56,563 nt of DNA from an uncultured Oxalobacteraceae bacterium (GCA_946480015.1 CAMLIL010000031.1:1-56563), one strand, 5' to 3'; positions 46,762 to 55,901 are shown, counted from the stretch's first letter. Translations and numbers: made by a program. The notes: generated by a model from the letters alone, not told the origin.

Positions 46762-47925
46762 CTACGAGAACAGATCTAGCTGGCCGGTCGCGTTGCCGCA
46801 CTGTTTGGCAGGGACAGGCGGCACCACCACGGGACGCTTGAACCGCGACGTATCCAGCTCCGCAAAGCGACCGCTGGTGAGATTCATCCCCAGCCGGTCG
46901 ACCGCCTTGACGAAGCGTTGACGGATCAGATCGGCCCACACGCCTTCGCCGTGCATGCGCTTGGCAAAATCGCTGTCGTACTCTTTGCCGCCGCGCATCT
47001 CGCGCACCCTGTTCATCACGCGCTGAGCCCGGTCCGGGAAGTGCGCTTCGAGCCACTGCTTAAACAAGGGATTGACTTCCCATGGCAAGCGCAGCACGAC
47101 GTAATGGGCGCTGACGGCACCGGCATCCCGCGCCGCTTCGAGCACTTTTTCCAGGTCCGGCTCGGTGACGAATGGAATGATGGGAGCAACGCTGACCCGC
47201 ACCGGAATGCCCGCATCGGTGAGCGTACGGATCGTGCGCAAACGGCGCGCGGGGGCCGCCGCACGCGGTTCGAGCGTGCGCGATATGGCCGGGTCCAAGG
47301 TGGTGACGGTCACTGCGGCAATAGCCTGCTTGCGCGCCGCCATGGGTGCCAGCAGGTCGATATCGCGCTCGATCAGCGAGGACTTGGAGATCAGCGCGGC
47401 GGGATGCTCGCAATCGTGCAGCACTTCCAGCACGCTGCGCGTCAGGCGCCGCTCACGCTCGCATGGTTGATACGCGTCCGTGTTGACACCGATGGCGATA
47501 GGCTGCGCAACATAGGAGGGGCGTGCAAGTTCGCGCCGCAACAAATCCGCGGCGTTGACCTTGGCAAACAAACGGCTTTCGAAGTCCAGCCCCGGCGACA
47601 ATCCGAGATAACTGTGCGTGGGCCGCGCAAAACAGTAAATGCAACCATGCTCGCAACCGCGATACGGATTAAGCGAGACGTTGAAGGGAATATCGGGCGA
47701 CGTATTGCGGCTAAGGATGCTCTTTGCGTACTCGTCGGTTACCTGGGTCTTGAACGGACCTGGCTCATCGTCGGGATCGTTCGCCCAGCCGTCGTCAAAG
47801 GTTTCACGCGCATTGACCTCGTAACGCCCCTGCAGGTTGCTCACCGCTCCGCGCCCCTTCTGCGCAGACAGAGCGCGCGGCACCAGCATGACGCGTTCAT
47901 CGTATTCGTTATCGGGAGTATCCAC
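46762..47925 (-). CDS. PA0069-family radical SAM protein, SOS-controlled
   Basis: 387 aa from GTG at 47923-47925, chosen because GGAGG lies 7 nt upstream. The radical SAM cluster motif is CxxxCxYC in NPYRGCEHGCIYCFARPTHS, with the downstream QPIAIGVNTDAYQPCERERR and VTVTTLDPAISRTLEPRAAA typical of spore photoproduct lyase-like Rv2578c/PA0069 proteins. The reaction is not known; a DNA repair role fits the LexA box 61 nt upstream. Confidence 0.9.
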   Translation of the reverse strand: MDTPDNEYDERVMLVPRALSAQKGRGAVSNLQGRYEVNARETFDDGWANDPDDEPGPFKTQVTDEYAKSILSRNTSPDIPFNVSLNPYRGCEHGCIYCFARPTHSYLGLSPGLDFESRLFAKVNAADLLRRELARPSYVAQPIAIGVNTDAYQPCERERRLTRSVLEVLHDCEHPAALISKSSLIERDIDLLAPMAARKQAIAAVTVTTLDPAISRTLEPRAAAPARRLRTIRTLTDAGIPVRVSVAPIIPFVTEPDLEKVLEAARDAGAVSAHYVVLRLPWEVNPLFKQWLEAHFPDRAQRVMNRVREMRGGKEYDSDFAKRMHGEGVWADLIRQRFVKAVDRLGMNLTSGRFAELDTSRFKRPVVVPPVPAKQCGNATGQLDLFS

Positions 47926-47985
47926 GGCCAGCCTCCGTACTGTACGTAAATTAGGGGTAAGCAATTAGCTCCGCAAAAGCCAGAC

Positions 47986-48005
47986 TACTGTATGGGCATA
48001 CAGCT
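47986..48005 (-). promoter_or_regulatory. LexA box (SOS operator)
   Basis: TACTGTATGGGCATACAGCT has the CTGT-N8-ACAG core (47988-48003) with arms extended to CTGTATG/CATACAG. It lies 61 nt upstream of the radical SAM start. PA0069, the namesake of the family, is as I recall part of the LexA regulon in Pseudomonas aeruginosa. Confidence 0.82.
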
Positions 48006-48207
48006 CAACTATACCGCAAATTCCCCCGGCGCGGTGGCGTTTTTTTGACCCGGCGCGCGTCCCCGCACCCCGCGCAAAGTTGAGCTAACTTCAATTGGCG
48101 CATAGGTCCGCCTGCTAACTTCATCTTCAAGCGACCCAGATGCACGCGCGTGGCGTGGCGGGGTCGCGGTGCTTGCCTGCCCCTCCTTCCGTGCGCGAGT
48201 TAATCCG

Positions 48208-49050
48208 ATGAACATCACACCAGAATCGCTACAGCTCGATTTTACGAACCTGGGGATCGCTCCAGGCGATGTCGTCCTGGTGCGTGCCGGGCTGGGGGCG
48301 GTTGGCCGGGTCAAGGGCGGCGATTTCCTCGGTGCGCTCCTCGACCTGGTCGGCGAAAAGGGCACGGTGGTCAGCCTCGCATTCACCAGCGGCGGCATGG
48401 CCTGGCAGGCGTCGAAAATTCCCCCATACACGCGGGCGTCGGCGTCGTATGCGGGTGCGCTTCCGAATGCCATGCTTGCTCATCCGCACTCGCATCGAAG
48501 CCTGCATCCCCAGTGTTCCTTTGTGGCCATCGGACACCATGCACAGGAACTGACCGACGGCCACGGACCGGACGCCGGAGCCTACGAGCCGGTCCGGAAA
48601 TTAATGGCATTCAAAGGGAAAATGTTACTTGCTGGCTGCGTCAGCGCCAGTCCGGGCTTTACCACCACCCACCTCGCCGAGGTCGACCTGGGACTTCACC
48701 GGCGCAGGGTCGCGCCCTGGCTGTTCATCAGCCGTTATGTCGATGAGCAAGGCCGGGTGCGCATCTTTCATCGATCCGATCCCGGCCTTTGCTCCAACTC
48801 TTATTGGAAATTTTATTCTGCCTATGTCAACAGCGGCATTTTAAGCGCGGGTCGAATTGGCAAAGCCTATTCAATCTGCGCGCCTGCGGCGCAATGCTAC
48901 GAGATTGAACGTGCAATCCTTGCCAGCGACGCCCGCTTTACCATTTGCGGCTCGAAGGACTGCCTTACATGTAATCTGCTGCGCTGGGATTGCGTCCATC
49001 GATGGCCCGCCTATTTGCTGCGGCGCGTGCTCCGCAAAATGAAAGCGTAA
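48208..49050 (+). CDS. AAC(3)-family N-acetyltransferase-like protein
   Basis: 280 aa from ATG 48208. The Antibiotic_NAT fold is clear: ITPESLQLDFTNLGIAPGDV with VVLVRAGLGAVGRVKGG, HPHSHRSLHPQCSFVAIGHH and the conserved TTTHLAEVDLG. It uses acetyl-CoA to acetylate an amino sugar. The tight pairing with a polysaccharide deacetylase 13 nt downstream suggests a role in surface glycan modification rather than aminoglycoside resistance. A Cys-rich C-terminal CGSKDCLTCNLLRWDC is unusual. Confidence 0.85.
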   Translation: MNITPESLQLDFTNLGIAPGDVVLVRAGLGAVGRVKGGDFLGALLDLVGEKGTVVSLAFTSGGMAWQASKIPPYTRASASYAGALPNAMLAHPHSHRSLHPQCSFVAIGHHAQELTDGHGPDAGAYEPVRKLMAFKGKMLLAGCVSASPGFTTTHLAEVDLGLHRRRVAPWLFISRYVDEQGRVRIFHRSDPGLCSNSYWKFYSAYVNSGILSAGRIGKAYSICAPAAQCYEIERAILASDARFTICGSKDCLTCNLLRWDCVHRWPAYLLRRVLRKMKA

Positions 49051-49063
49051 ACCGGGAGGCCAT

Positions 49064-50446
49064 ATCAATACCAACATCGAAATACTCACGCCGGCAGCCT
49101 GTCGCAGGCCCCTTGAGTGGATACTGAAGTGGATATTCGCCGAGGTACTGGGCCTCGATGCGGTCTATTCCGAACACGCCGGCGACAGGGTTGAAATCCG
49201 CTTCCAAGGAAAGGTATTGGCCGTTGAATGCGACTTCTTTCGCCTGAATAAACCGCTCTGGCTGCAGCCCGGCTCGCTGATGGTCGAACCGGCCACGGAT
49301 TGGACGGACGTCGGGAGCACACTCGACGCCAACCTGCTTTCCAGCGCGATTCCAGTCTTGTGGGGACGCGGGGGCTTCGTACGCACGGCGCAAGGAAACG
49401 GCCACCTGTACCTCGATGTCTTCGGCTCGATTTTCTTCATGCTGTCCCGCTATGAGGAAGTGGTCAAGACGGAACGCGATCAATATGGCCGGTTTCCCGC
49501 CTCCGCCTCACTCGCGGTGCAGCGCGGATTTTTGCACCGTCCGATCGTTGACGAATACATCGAGATCCTGTGGTCGGCACTGGTCAGTTTGTGGCCCCGC
49601 CTGACTCGCAAGCTCAGCACCGGAAAGATGTGGGTGACCTGCGACGTCGATGAACCATACGAAAGATGGATCAGGAATCCGTGGCTGCTGGCGCAAGGTA
49701 TCGGCGGCGCGCTGGTTCGAAAACGCTCCCTGTCCGGCGCTGTCAACCGGATCAAGAACGCCTACTTCAGCCGCCAGGGCAAGTACCAGTTCGATCCCCA
49801 CTGGACCTTCGACTGGTACATGAGCAGGCTCGAAGAACATGGTTGCAAAGGCGCGTTCTATTTTATTCCCACATCCGGGACCACGCGGTATGACTGCATG
49901 TATTCGCTGGCGGAGAACAGGATGCAAGCGCTGTTGAAGTCCATTTCCGATCGGGGTCACGAGATCGGGATGCACGGCAGCTTTAAAACGTTTCAAGATG
50001 GCGCACTGGTCGCGCGCGAACGTAAAACCCTGATCGATGCCTGCCGCAGTGCCGGCGCCGTGGCGGACGTGAGCGGGAACCGCCAACACTATCTTCGCTG
50101 GGATGTCCGCGAGACTGCGGATCATTTGGACAACGCTGGATTTGCCTATGATACGTCAGGCGGGTTTCCTTACAATCCGGGGTTTCGCTACGGCACCGCG
50201 CGGACATTTCCCATGTGGAGCTGGATAAAACAGGAACCACTGAAACTGCGTCAGCGTCCGCTCATCATGCTGGAAAGCGCGGTGATTAATTCCCTCAATC
50301 TGGGCTATACCGCGGAGGCATTGGATGCCATCAAGAGCCTCAAGAATGCCGCCCTGAGGTACGGCGATTTCACGCTGATTTGGCATAATTCGCGGTTCAC
50401 GGAGCCGGGCGACTTTCCTTTGTTCACGCAAATTCTAGCGGCATGA
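49064..50446 (+). CDS. Polysaccharide deacetylase family protein (DUF7033-type N terminus)
   Basis: Coding sequence is open and family-like from about 49064 (NTNIEILTPAACRRPLEWIL then KWIFAEVLGLDAVYSEH), but the first standard start is TTG 49217. GGGAGG at 49054-49059 is 4 nt before an in-frame ATC (49064), suggesting a non-AUG start; that gives 460 aa, and 409 aa from the TTG. The NodB-like deacetylase part has WVTCDVDEPYERW, GHEIGMHGSFKTF and FTLIWHNSRF. It would remove acetyl groups from a glycan and pairs with the AAC(3)-like acetyltransferase. Confidence 0.8.
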   Translation: MNTNIEILTPAACRRPLEWILKWIFAEVLGLDAVYSEHAGDRVEIRFQGKVLAVECDFFRLNKPLWLQPGSLMVEPATDWTDVGSTLDANLLSSAIPVLWGRGGFVRTAQGNGHLYLDVFGSIFFMLSRYEEVVKTERDQYGRFPASASLAVQRGFLHRPIVDEYIEILWSALVSLWPRLTRKLSTGKMWVTCDVDEPYERWIRNPWLLAQGIGGALVRKRSLSGAVNRIKNAYFSRQGKYQFDPHWTFDWYMSRLEEHGCKGAFYFIPTSGTTRYDCMYSLAENRMQALLKSISDRGHEIGMHGSFKTFQDGALVARERKTLIDACRSAGAVADVSGNRQHYLRWDVRETADHLDNAGFAYDTSGGFPYNPGFRYGTARTFPMWSWIKQEPLKLRQRPLIMLESAVINSLNLGYTAEALDAIKSLKNAALRYGDFTLIWHNSRFTEPGDFPLFTQILAA

Positions 50447-51091
50447 TCGCGGCGACGCGATGAAGCGCTCAAGACTGCTGACAAATGCGTCGAAGGCGGC
50501 GAGCAGTGGCTGGAATGTTGACTGCCCTCCTTCGATCTGAGCCAATGCGTAACAGCTGGCTTCGAGCGTGGACAGCTGATCGGGAGCGTGGGCTTTACGG
50601 ATGCGGTAATGCGACGGCGGCATTGCACGCAAGGCGTAACGCGGCAATGCCTGAAGGGCTGGATTCAGAAACAGCATCTTGCGGCTTTTTCGCCAGGTGC
50701 CGTCCAGGATAACCAGGCGTAACTTGTGCGGTTCACTCAGCAGACTGGCGTCCAGCATGGCGGGCTTGGGAAGTCCCAGCGATGCGTGGTCTGGCGTATC
50801 GGGATAAAGCAGCACCGGAAGGCGTCCACCTTCATGCAGCGTGCCGTTCAACGCGCGCTGGTCGAAGCTTTCGCCGACGAGGATCCGGCTAGGCGTGACG
50901 CAGAGGTGCAGGAGCCGGGCGCTGCCCTTGGCGTTGTTGACCTCAAGCGGGTGCTGCAAAATCAGCAGGTCGACAGCGCTCGCGACAGGCGCGACGAAAC
51001 CGCACAGGCAGGTGACGATCGGGCGCTCGCAGCGCGCGCACTTGCTTCTGGGCTGGCCGGGTGGCGTTGATGACGCGGCAGAGATTGCCAT
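50435..51091 (-). CDS. DTW domain protein (tRNA-uridine aminocarboxypropyltransferase)
   Basis: 218 aa from ATG at 51089-51091. The zinc-type Cys cluster is SKCARCERPIVTCLCGFV; the DTW signature reads VILDGTWRKSRKMLF. Proteins of this family (TapT/TuaA) make acp3U in tRNA with SAM. The ILQHPLEVNNAKGSARLLHL stretch is also conserved. Its 3' end overlaps the deacetylase gene by 12 nt, tail to tail. Confidence 0.9.
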   Translation of the reverse strand: MAISAASSTPPGQPRSKCARCERPIVTCLCGFVAPVASAVDLLILQHPLEVNNAKGSARLLHLCVTPSRILVGESFDQRALNGTLHEGGRLPVLLYPDTPDHASLGLPKPAMLDASLLSEPHKLRLVILDGTWRKSRKMLFLNPALQALPRYALRAMPPSHYRIRKAHAPDQLSTLEASCYALAQIEGGQSTFQPLLAAFDAFVSSLERFIASPRSCR

Positions 51092-51179
51092 CGGTACAGG
51101 TTGTAACGGAGGTCCGGCATTGTAACTGACGCAAGCGCCCCTCACCGGCGTACCGGTCGCAGACCGGCGCCATGAAACG

Positions 51180-51770
51180 CTAAGGGGCAACCGCCGCGAC
51201 GCCGTCGTGGCTGTGCTGGCGGATGCGCTGCAGCGCACCGCTCCACGCCACCACCTGGTCGAGCAGCGTCGTCACCGACCGCTCATGGTGCTGCGCCGGC
51301 TTGAAGACCTTGTAATGCTCGAAATCGCTGTGCAGGGACAGCAACACCTGCGCGCGCACGTCTGCCACCATCAATTCCCCCATCACCAGCCGCAAATGCT
51401 CAACCGCACGCGCGCCTCCGGCGCTGCCGTAGCCGACAAACCCCGCAGCCTTGTTGTTCCACTCTGCATACAGGAAATCGATGGCGTTCTTGAGCGCGGC
51501 TGACGTTCCGTGGTTGTACTCCGGGGTGACGAACACGAAGCCGTCGAAACCGGCGATCCTGGCGGCCCACGCCTTGGTGTGGTCCTGGCTGTACTGGCCC
51601 ATTGACGGCGGCACCTCTTCGTCCAGCAAGGGCAGCTTGAAATCTTCGATATCGACCAGTTCGAATCTGGCATCGCTACGCAGCGTGGCGATCTGGAGTA
51701 CCCATTCGGCCACGTCGCGGGCCTTGCGCCCCGGCCGCGTACTGCCGACCACGATTGCTATGTTGATCAT
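51180..51770 (-). CDS. NADPH-dependent FMN reductase
   Basis: 196 aa flavodoxin-like protein. The FMN phosphate loop is IAIVVGSTRPGRKARDVAEW and the second flavin loop is FVFVTPEYNHGTSAALKNAI, followed by VGYGSAGGARAVEHLRLV. It reduces FMN, quinones or azo/chromate compounds with NADPH; which of these cannot be told. Confidence 0.92.
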   Translation of the reverse strand: MINIAIVVGSTRPGRKARDVAEWVLQIATLRSDARFELVDIEDFKLPLLDEEVPPSMGQYSQDHTKAWAARIAGFDGFVFVTPEYNHGTSAALKNAIDFLYAEWNNKAAGFVGYGSAGGARAVEHLRLVMGELMVADVRAQVLLSLHSDFEHYKVFKPAQHHERSVTTLLDQVVAWSGALQRIRQHSHDGVAAVAP

Positions 51771-52010
51771 GGCGCTCTCCCCTTATTGACGTCGAACGTG
51801 GTTCAAATTTTAAGACGTCGGCCCAAGGCACGCGCCACGTTACGGCCAGTCACGCCCCTCTCGATAACTGAACAATAACGCTCGCAAATTTATTTGCGGA
51901 AAAGCGTCGTGAATTAACATTCGTGTATTGCCCAGGAAAAAAGGCATGCCTAAAATCATTCCATTCCCTGTCGGCAATCTCCTCATCGGGAGTTCATCAT
52001 CGTTACCGTT

Positions 52011-53264
52011 TTGTCCCGCGCGCGCAGCGCCGTCCGCCATATCGCCACCACTGCTGTCGTCTGCCTGTCGCTGCTGCCGGCATTGGCAATCGAACAAGAA
52101 CTTCCGGTCGATTTCCGCTTGAATGAACAGATCGTCATGGTGCCGGCTGGCCTCAACCAAAGCGCGCATTTGCAGACCACGGTATTTCGCCCGAACGGTC
52201 CTGGCCCCTTTCCTCTGCTGATCATCAATCACGGCAAGGATGCGGGCGAACCGCACCACCAGGCGCGCGACCGTTTCATCTACATGGCCACGGCCTTCGT
52301 CAAGCGCGGCTATGCCGTGATGGTGCCGATGCGCCAGGGCTTCGCCGAGTCGAGCGGCCGCTACGCCGACCACGGCTGCAATATGACCGCCAACGGCTAC
52401 GGCCAGGCCGCCGACGTGCGCGCGACGATCGACTACGCACGCACGCTGGACTGGGTGGACGACACGCGCATCATCGTGGCCGGGCAATCCTATGGGGGCC
52501 TGGCAACCATCGCCCTGGGCACCCAGGCCATTCCCGGGGTGCGTGGCCTGATCAACTTTGCCGGCGGCCTGCGCGACGATGCCAATCATTGCGACTGGCG
52601 CTCGTCGCTGGTGCATGCCTTCGCGGAATATGGCGCGGCCAACCGGGTCGACAGCCTGTGGATGTATGGCATCAACGATTCGCTGTTCAATCCCGAGCTG
52701 GCCAGCCGGATGCATGCCGCCTTCACCCGCGCCGGCGGACGCGCCCGGCTGGTCACCTACGGCCCGTTCAAGCGCGATGCCCACGGCATGCTGGCCAGCC
52801 GCGATGGCGAGAAAATCTGGTGGACTGAAGTCGAGCGCTTCCTCAAGCAAGTCGATATGCCGACCGAGGAAACGGTGACGGTGGCCGAAGCGCCGGTAGT
52901 GCCGAAGAGCGATTTCGCCCGGATCGACGATGTGGCCGCCGTGCCTTTCCTGACCGATAGCGGACGCGCCGCCTACCGCGATTACCTGGACAAGATGACG
53001 CCGCGCGCTTTTGCCGTGTCGCCCAGCGGCGCCTGGTGCTGGGCCGAGGAAGGCGAAGACCCCGACACCCGCGCCCTGGCCGCTTGCGAGGAAAAAAGCA
53101 ACCAGCCGTGCAAGCTGTACTCGGTCGATGACTATGTCGTATGGACGGAGCAACAATCGGTCGCCTCCAGCAATACCGCCAGCGTGCCGAGCATCAGCGC
53201 CGCACCCGCCCAGTCCAGCAATTCCGGCGCGGTTGGTAGTAACGCCGCAACAGCCCTGTTTTGA
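52011..53264 (+). CDS. Exported alpha/beta hydrolase (dienelactone hydrolase-like)
   Basis: 417 aa from TTG 52011, the first standard start. A GGGAG at 51988-51992 is too far from it but is 6 nt from an in-frame ATC (51999), which would add four residues. A signal peptide follows (HIATTAVVCLSLLPALAIEQ). The hydrolase core shows LLIINHGKDAGEP, the nucleophile elbow IIVAGQSYGGLATIALG and a late AHGMLASRDGEKIW His. The C-terminal 100 residues have four Cys and a Ser-rich tail. Likely a secreted esterase; the substrate is unknown. Confidence 0.82.
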   Translation: MSRARSAVRHIATTAVVCLSLLPALAIEQELPVDFRLNEQIVMVPAGLNQSAHLQTTVFRPNGPGPFPLLIINHGKDAGEPHHQARDRFIYMATAFVKRGYAVMVPMRQGFAESSGRYADHGCNMTANGYGQAADVRATIDYARTLDWVDDTRIIVAGQSYGGLATIALGTQAIPGVRGLINFAGGLRDDANHCDWRSSLVHAFAEYGAANRVDSLWMYGINDSLFNPELASRMHAAFTRAGGRARLVTYGPFKRDAHGMLASRDGEKIWWTEVERFLKQVDMPTEETVTVAEAPVVPKSDFARIDDVAAVPFLTDSGRAAYRDYLDKMTPRAFAVSPSGAWCWAEEGEDPDTRALAACEEKSNQPCKLYSVDDYVVWTEQQSVASSNTASVPSISAAPAQSSNSGAVGSNAATALF

Positions 53265-53357
53265 ACAGGCTTACAGGTCGTCGAATTTGGCGTATTCAAA
53301 AACCTCTACACCAATTGTCAGGCACAATAATGCCATTATTGCAATTGGGGTATCACC

Positions 53358-54689
53358 ATGCTTTCACGCATCACATTGCGCAAACGTGCCGTGGCTCTCG
53401 CCTTAATGGCCGGATGCGGCAGCGCTAGCGCCGCCAACAATTTTCCCATTTTCCTCGTCCACGGTTTCCTCGGCTTCGGCCCCGAGCAGTTCAAAGAGAC
53501 CGGCTTCAAATACTGGGGTGGCTTCGACGATATTGCCGCCCACATGCGTCAGGGCGGCAAGCACATCGTGTTGGCGACCTCGGTGGGACCGATCAGTTCC
53601 AACTGGGACCGCGCCGCTGAACTGTTCTATCAGATCAAGGGTGGCTGCGTCGATTACGGCAGCAGCCACAGCGCGCGCTTCGCCAGCTTCGGCGCGCAGC
53701 GCCAGCCGGCCGGCAAATGCTGGGCGGTCGATCCGGCCAACAATCCCCAGGGGTATCCGCCCGCCCTGTATCCCCAATGGGATGCCCAGCACCCGATTCA
53801 CCTGATTGGCCACAGCCAGGGCGGACAGACCATCCGCGCGCTCATCGAACTGCTGGAAAACGGCTCGCCCGACGGCGACGAAGGCGGCGGGGCACTCTAC
53901 AGCGGCGGCAAGATCGGCTGGGTCGTCAGCGCCACCACCCTTGCCGCGCCGCACGACGGCACCAGCCTGCGCGACGCGGTCGGCGATTTCGCCCCCAAGA
54001 TTGCCGAACTGGCCGAAGGTGTGGCCAATATTGCGCGCATGGGCGGCAAGGCCACGCCGACCTACGATTTCGGCCTGGAACAATTCGGCATCCAGCGCCA
54101 GAAGCTGGAACCAGCCGCAGCCTTCCACGAACGCGCGCTGACCGCGCCGTTCTGGAACCAGGACAACTTCGACTCGGCGCAGCACGAGATGGGGCCGGAC
54201 GGCGCGCAAGAGTTCAACGCCTGGGTGCACACCTCCCCGCATGTGTATTACTTTTCGATGGCGAATGTCGCGACCGAGGCTGGCCGCTATTGCTGCAACA
54301 ATACTGACCGCCTGATCGCGCCATTCCAGAAACGCGCCTACCAATACCCGCGCCGCGACATGGCGCCGCTGACGCGCCCGTATGCGGGCGAGTGGATCGT
54401 CCCGTCCTTGGGCCGGCGCGGACTGGGTTCGTACACCCAGTCGGACCCGAGCCGCGCCCTGGTGGACAGCCGCTGGTTCCCCAACGATGGCGTGGTCAAT
54501 ACGGTCAGCATGCGCGCCCCGCGTGGCCACCCCACCAACGATTTCAACGGCGTGCCGCAGCGCGGCAGCTGGAATTTCCTGGGCACCTACCGCACCTTCG
54601 ACCACTTCGACATGGTCGGCTGGCCCCGCTCCGGCGCACGCGTCTACCCCATCTACGACCGCATTACCGCCTTGCTGTACCAACTCTGA
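53358..54689 (+). CDS. Secreted triacylglycerol lipase (family I.5-like)
   Basis: 443 aa with a signal peptide ending CGSASAAN. The oxyanion strand is NFPIFLVHGFLGFGPEQFKE, the nucleophile elbow HLIGHSQGGQTIRALIELLE, and a late RTFDHFDMVGW supplies His. The large size, the WGG near the N terminus (FKYWGGFDDIA) and the VVSATTLAAPHDGTSL segment resemble Staphylococcus/Bacillus thermoalkalophilic lipases. Exported by its signal peptide; no dedicated secretion or chaperone gene is next to it. Confidence 0.9.
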   Translation: MLSRITLRKRAVALALMAGCGSASAANNFPIFLVHGFLGFGPEQFKETGFKYWGGFDDIAAHMRQGGKHIVLATSVGPISSNWDRAAELFYQIKGGCVDYGSSHSARFASFGAQRQPAGKCWAVDPANNPQGYPPALYPQWDAQHPIHLIGHSQGGQTIRALIELLENGSPDGDEGGGALYSGGKIGWVVSATTLAAPHDGTSLRDAVGDFAPKIAELAEGVANIARMGGKATPTYDFGLEQFGIQRQKLEPAAAFHERALTAPFWNQDNFDSAQHEMGPDGAQEFNAWVHTSPHVYYFSMANVATEAGRYCCNNTDRLIAPFQKRAYQYPRRDMAPLTRPYAGEWIVPSLGRRGLGSYTQSDPSRALVDSRWFPNDGVVNTVSMRAPRGHPTNDFNGVPQRGSWNFLGTYRTFDHFDMVGWPRSGARVYPIYDRITALLYQL

Positions 54690-54848
54690 GGGGTGGCAAT
54701 TTTGCCGAGTTGCCATCCACTTTACAACTAGCTATCGCGCGGCTTTTGCGGTTAAAAAAATGCAATTTGTATTCGATACCTCGTGCGCCTATAACGGAAG
54801 TCCGCATGCAAAACGTCGGATAACAAGTACCTACACGAGAGCACAACA

Positions 54849-55109
54849 ATGGCTAGCACTGAGCAGCAGGAGCGCCGGCGGCAAGAAAACCGCTGCCTCT
54901 CCGTTCTGGTCGACCTGGGTGTCACCTACCGTCGTACCTTGGGCGACAACGTCGCCTGGGCATTTTTCACCACCAACGATATCGCCAACACCGTCGCCCG
55001 CCGCGTCATGGGCCGAGAGCGGCAGCGCCGCCTGACGGATTGGGAACGCCAGCTTGCCCGTTTGGCCGAACTGCGCCAGCCTCATCTGGACATCGATCCC
55101 ATCAGCTAG
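54849..55109 (+). CDS. Hypothetical protein
   Basis: 86 aa, charged, no signal peptide (QERRRQENRCLSVLVDLGVT then RRVMGRERQRRLTDWERQLA). ACGAGAGCAC before the ATG is a weak ribosome binding site. No family recognised; it stands alone between the lipase and a small lipoprotein. Confidence 0.6.
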   Translation: MASTEQQERRRQENRCLSVLVDLGVTYRRTLGDNVAWAFFTTNDIANTVARRVMGRERQRRLTDWERQLARLAELRQPHLDIDPIS

Positions 55110-55193
55110 CCGTAGCGAGCACCGCATCATCAAGCTCGTGGTTCGGGCGCCCCTGGGGCTGCCCGCGCAGTCCGTTTCGCCAAAGGGGTCGCC

Positions 55194-55379
55194 ATGTCCA
55201 GAATGTTGGTCAGCTTTCTTGCCACGCTCATCCTGCTCGCCTGTGGCCTGAGCTTTTATCCGATGGAAAAGGACAAGCAGCTCGAACGGCTGGAACAGCG
55301 TCAACGCATGGACCTCCCGCCAGCGCCGCAAGAGTCCCGGTTCGCGCTCGCGCAGCCTGCCAGCGAGGCACCCCGCTGA
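55194..55379 (+). CDS. Small membrane or lipoprotein
   Basis: 61 aa with AAAGGGG upstream of the ATG. A hydrophobic N terminus ends in LILLACGLSF, a possible lipobox (LLAC) at Cys17, followed by a charged helix (MEKDKQLERLEQRQRMDLPP). No family recognised. Confidence 0.5.
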   Translation: MSRMLVSFLATLILLACGLSFYPMEKDKQLERLEQRQRMDLPPAPQESRFALAQPASEAPR

Positions 55380-55643
55380 GCGACGGCGGGACAGGGATCG
55401 TCATTCTCGAGTAAGCCGGGCACATCTGCAATGCCCGCTTTTCCGAGCGCCAATGTATTGCGGAAAACGGGGCGATTATCCTACACGCACGTCGAAACAC
55501 GTCCGACAAGTCCGGGGAAAAACGTCCGATACAGCAGGCTCGGCAATCGGGGCATGATGTGCCACCTGATCAACGCAGTCAAACGGCATGCGTTGGCGGT
55601 CAACCCGAAAGTAGCAGAACGTTAACCTATTAAGGAGAACATC

Positions 55644-55856
55644 ATGGCATCGAACAACAACACCGGTAAAGGTACGCAGGGCGGCACTCCAGAGCAGCAC
55701 GCTGAAGCTGGCCGTCAGAGTCACAAGAACGACGACAGCCGCCAGTCGGGCTCGCAAGGTTCTGGCTCGGGATCGGGTTCGGGCACCCGCGGCGGTACGC
55801 CTGAGCAGCACGCCGAGGCAGGCCGTCAGAGCCACAAGAACGACAACAAGAAGTAA
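55644..55856 (+). CDS. KGG-repeat stress-type protein
   Basis: 70 aa, wholly hydrophilic and low in hydrophobic residues. Two near-identical 18-residue units, GGTPEQHAEAGRQSHKND, are separated by a Ser/Gly linker (SGSQGSGSGSGSGTR). This is the pattern of KGG/GsiB/Con-10 general stress proteins, which are disordered and induced by drying, salt or entry into stationary phase. TTAAGGAGAAC precedes the ATG. Confidence 0.85.
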   Translation: MASNNNTGKGTQGGTPEQHAEAGRQSHKNDDSRQSGSQGSGSGSGSGTRGGTPEQHAEAGRQSHKNDNKK

Positions 55857-55881
55857 TTAGTCGTTCGCGTCGCCAGTAATG

Positions 55882-55901
55882 CGCCGGGGGTGACCCCGGC
55901 G
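55882..55901 (+). terminator. Hairpin behind the KGG gene
   Basis: CGCCGGGG-GTGA-CCCCGGCG (55882-55901), a perfect 8-bp stem, 25 nt behind the stop. No T tract follows on either strand, so termination strength is uncertain. Confidence 0.5.

Noticed and set aside
51928..52122. Plus-strand ORF with AGGAAAAAAGG upstream of an ATG at 51946
   Set aside because: Out of frame with the hydrolase and has no natural protein character after the first 15 residues; possibly a leader but not supported.
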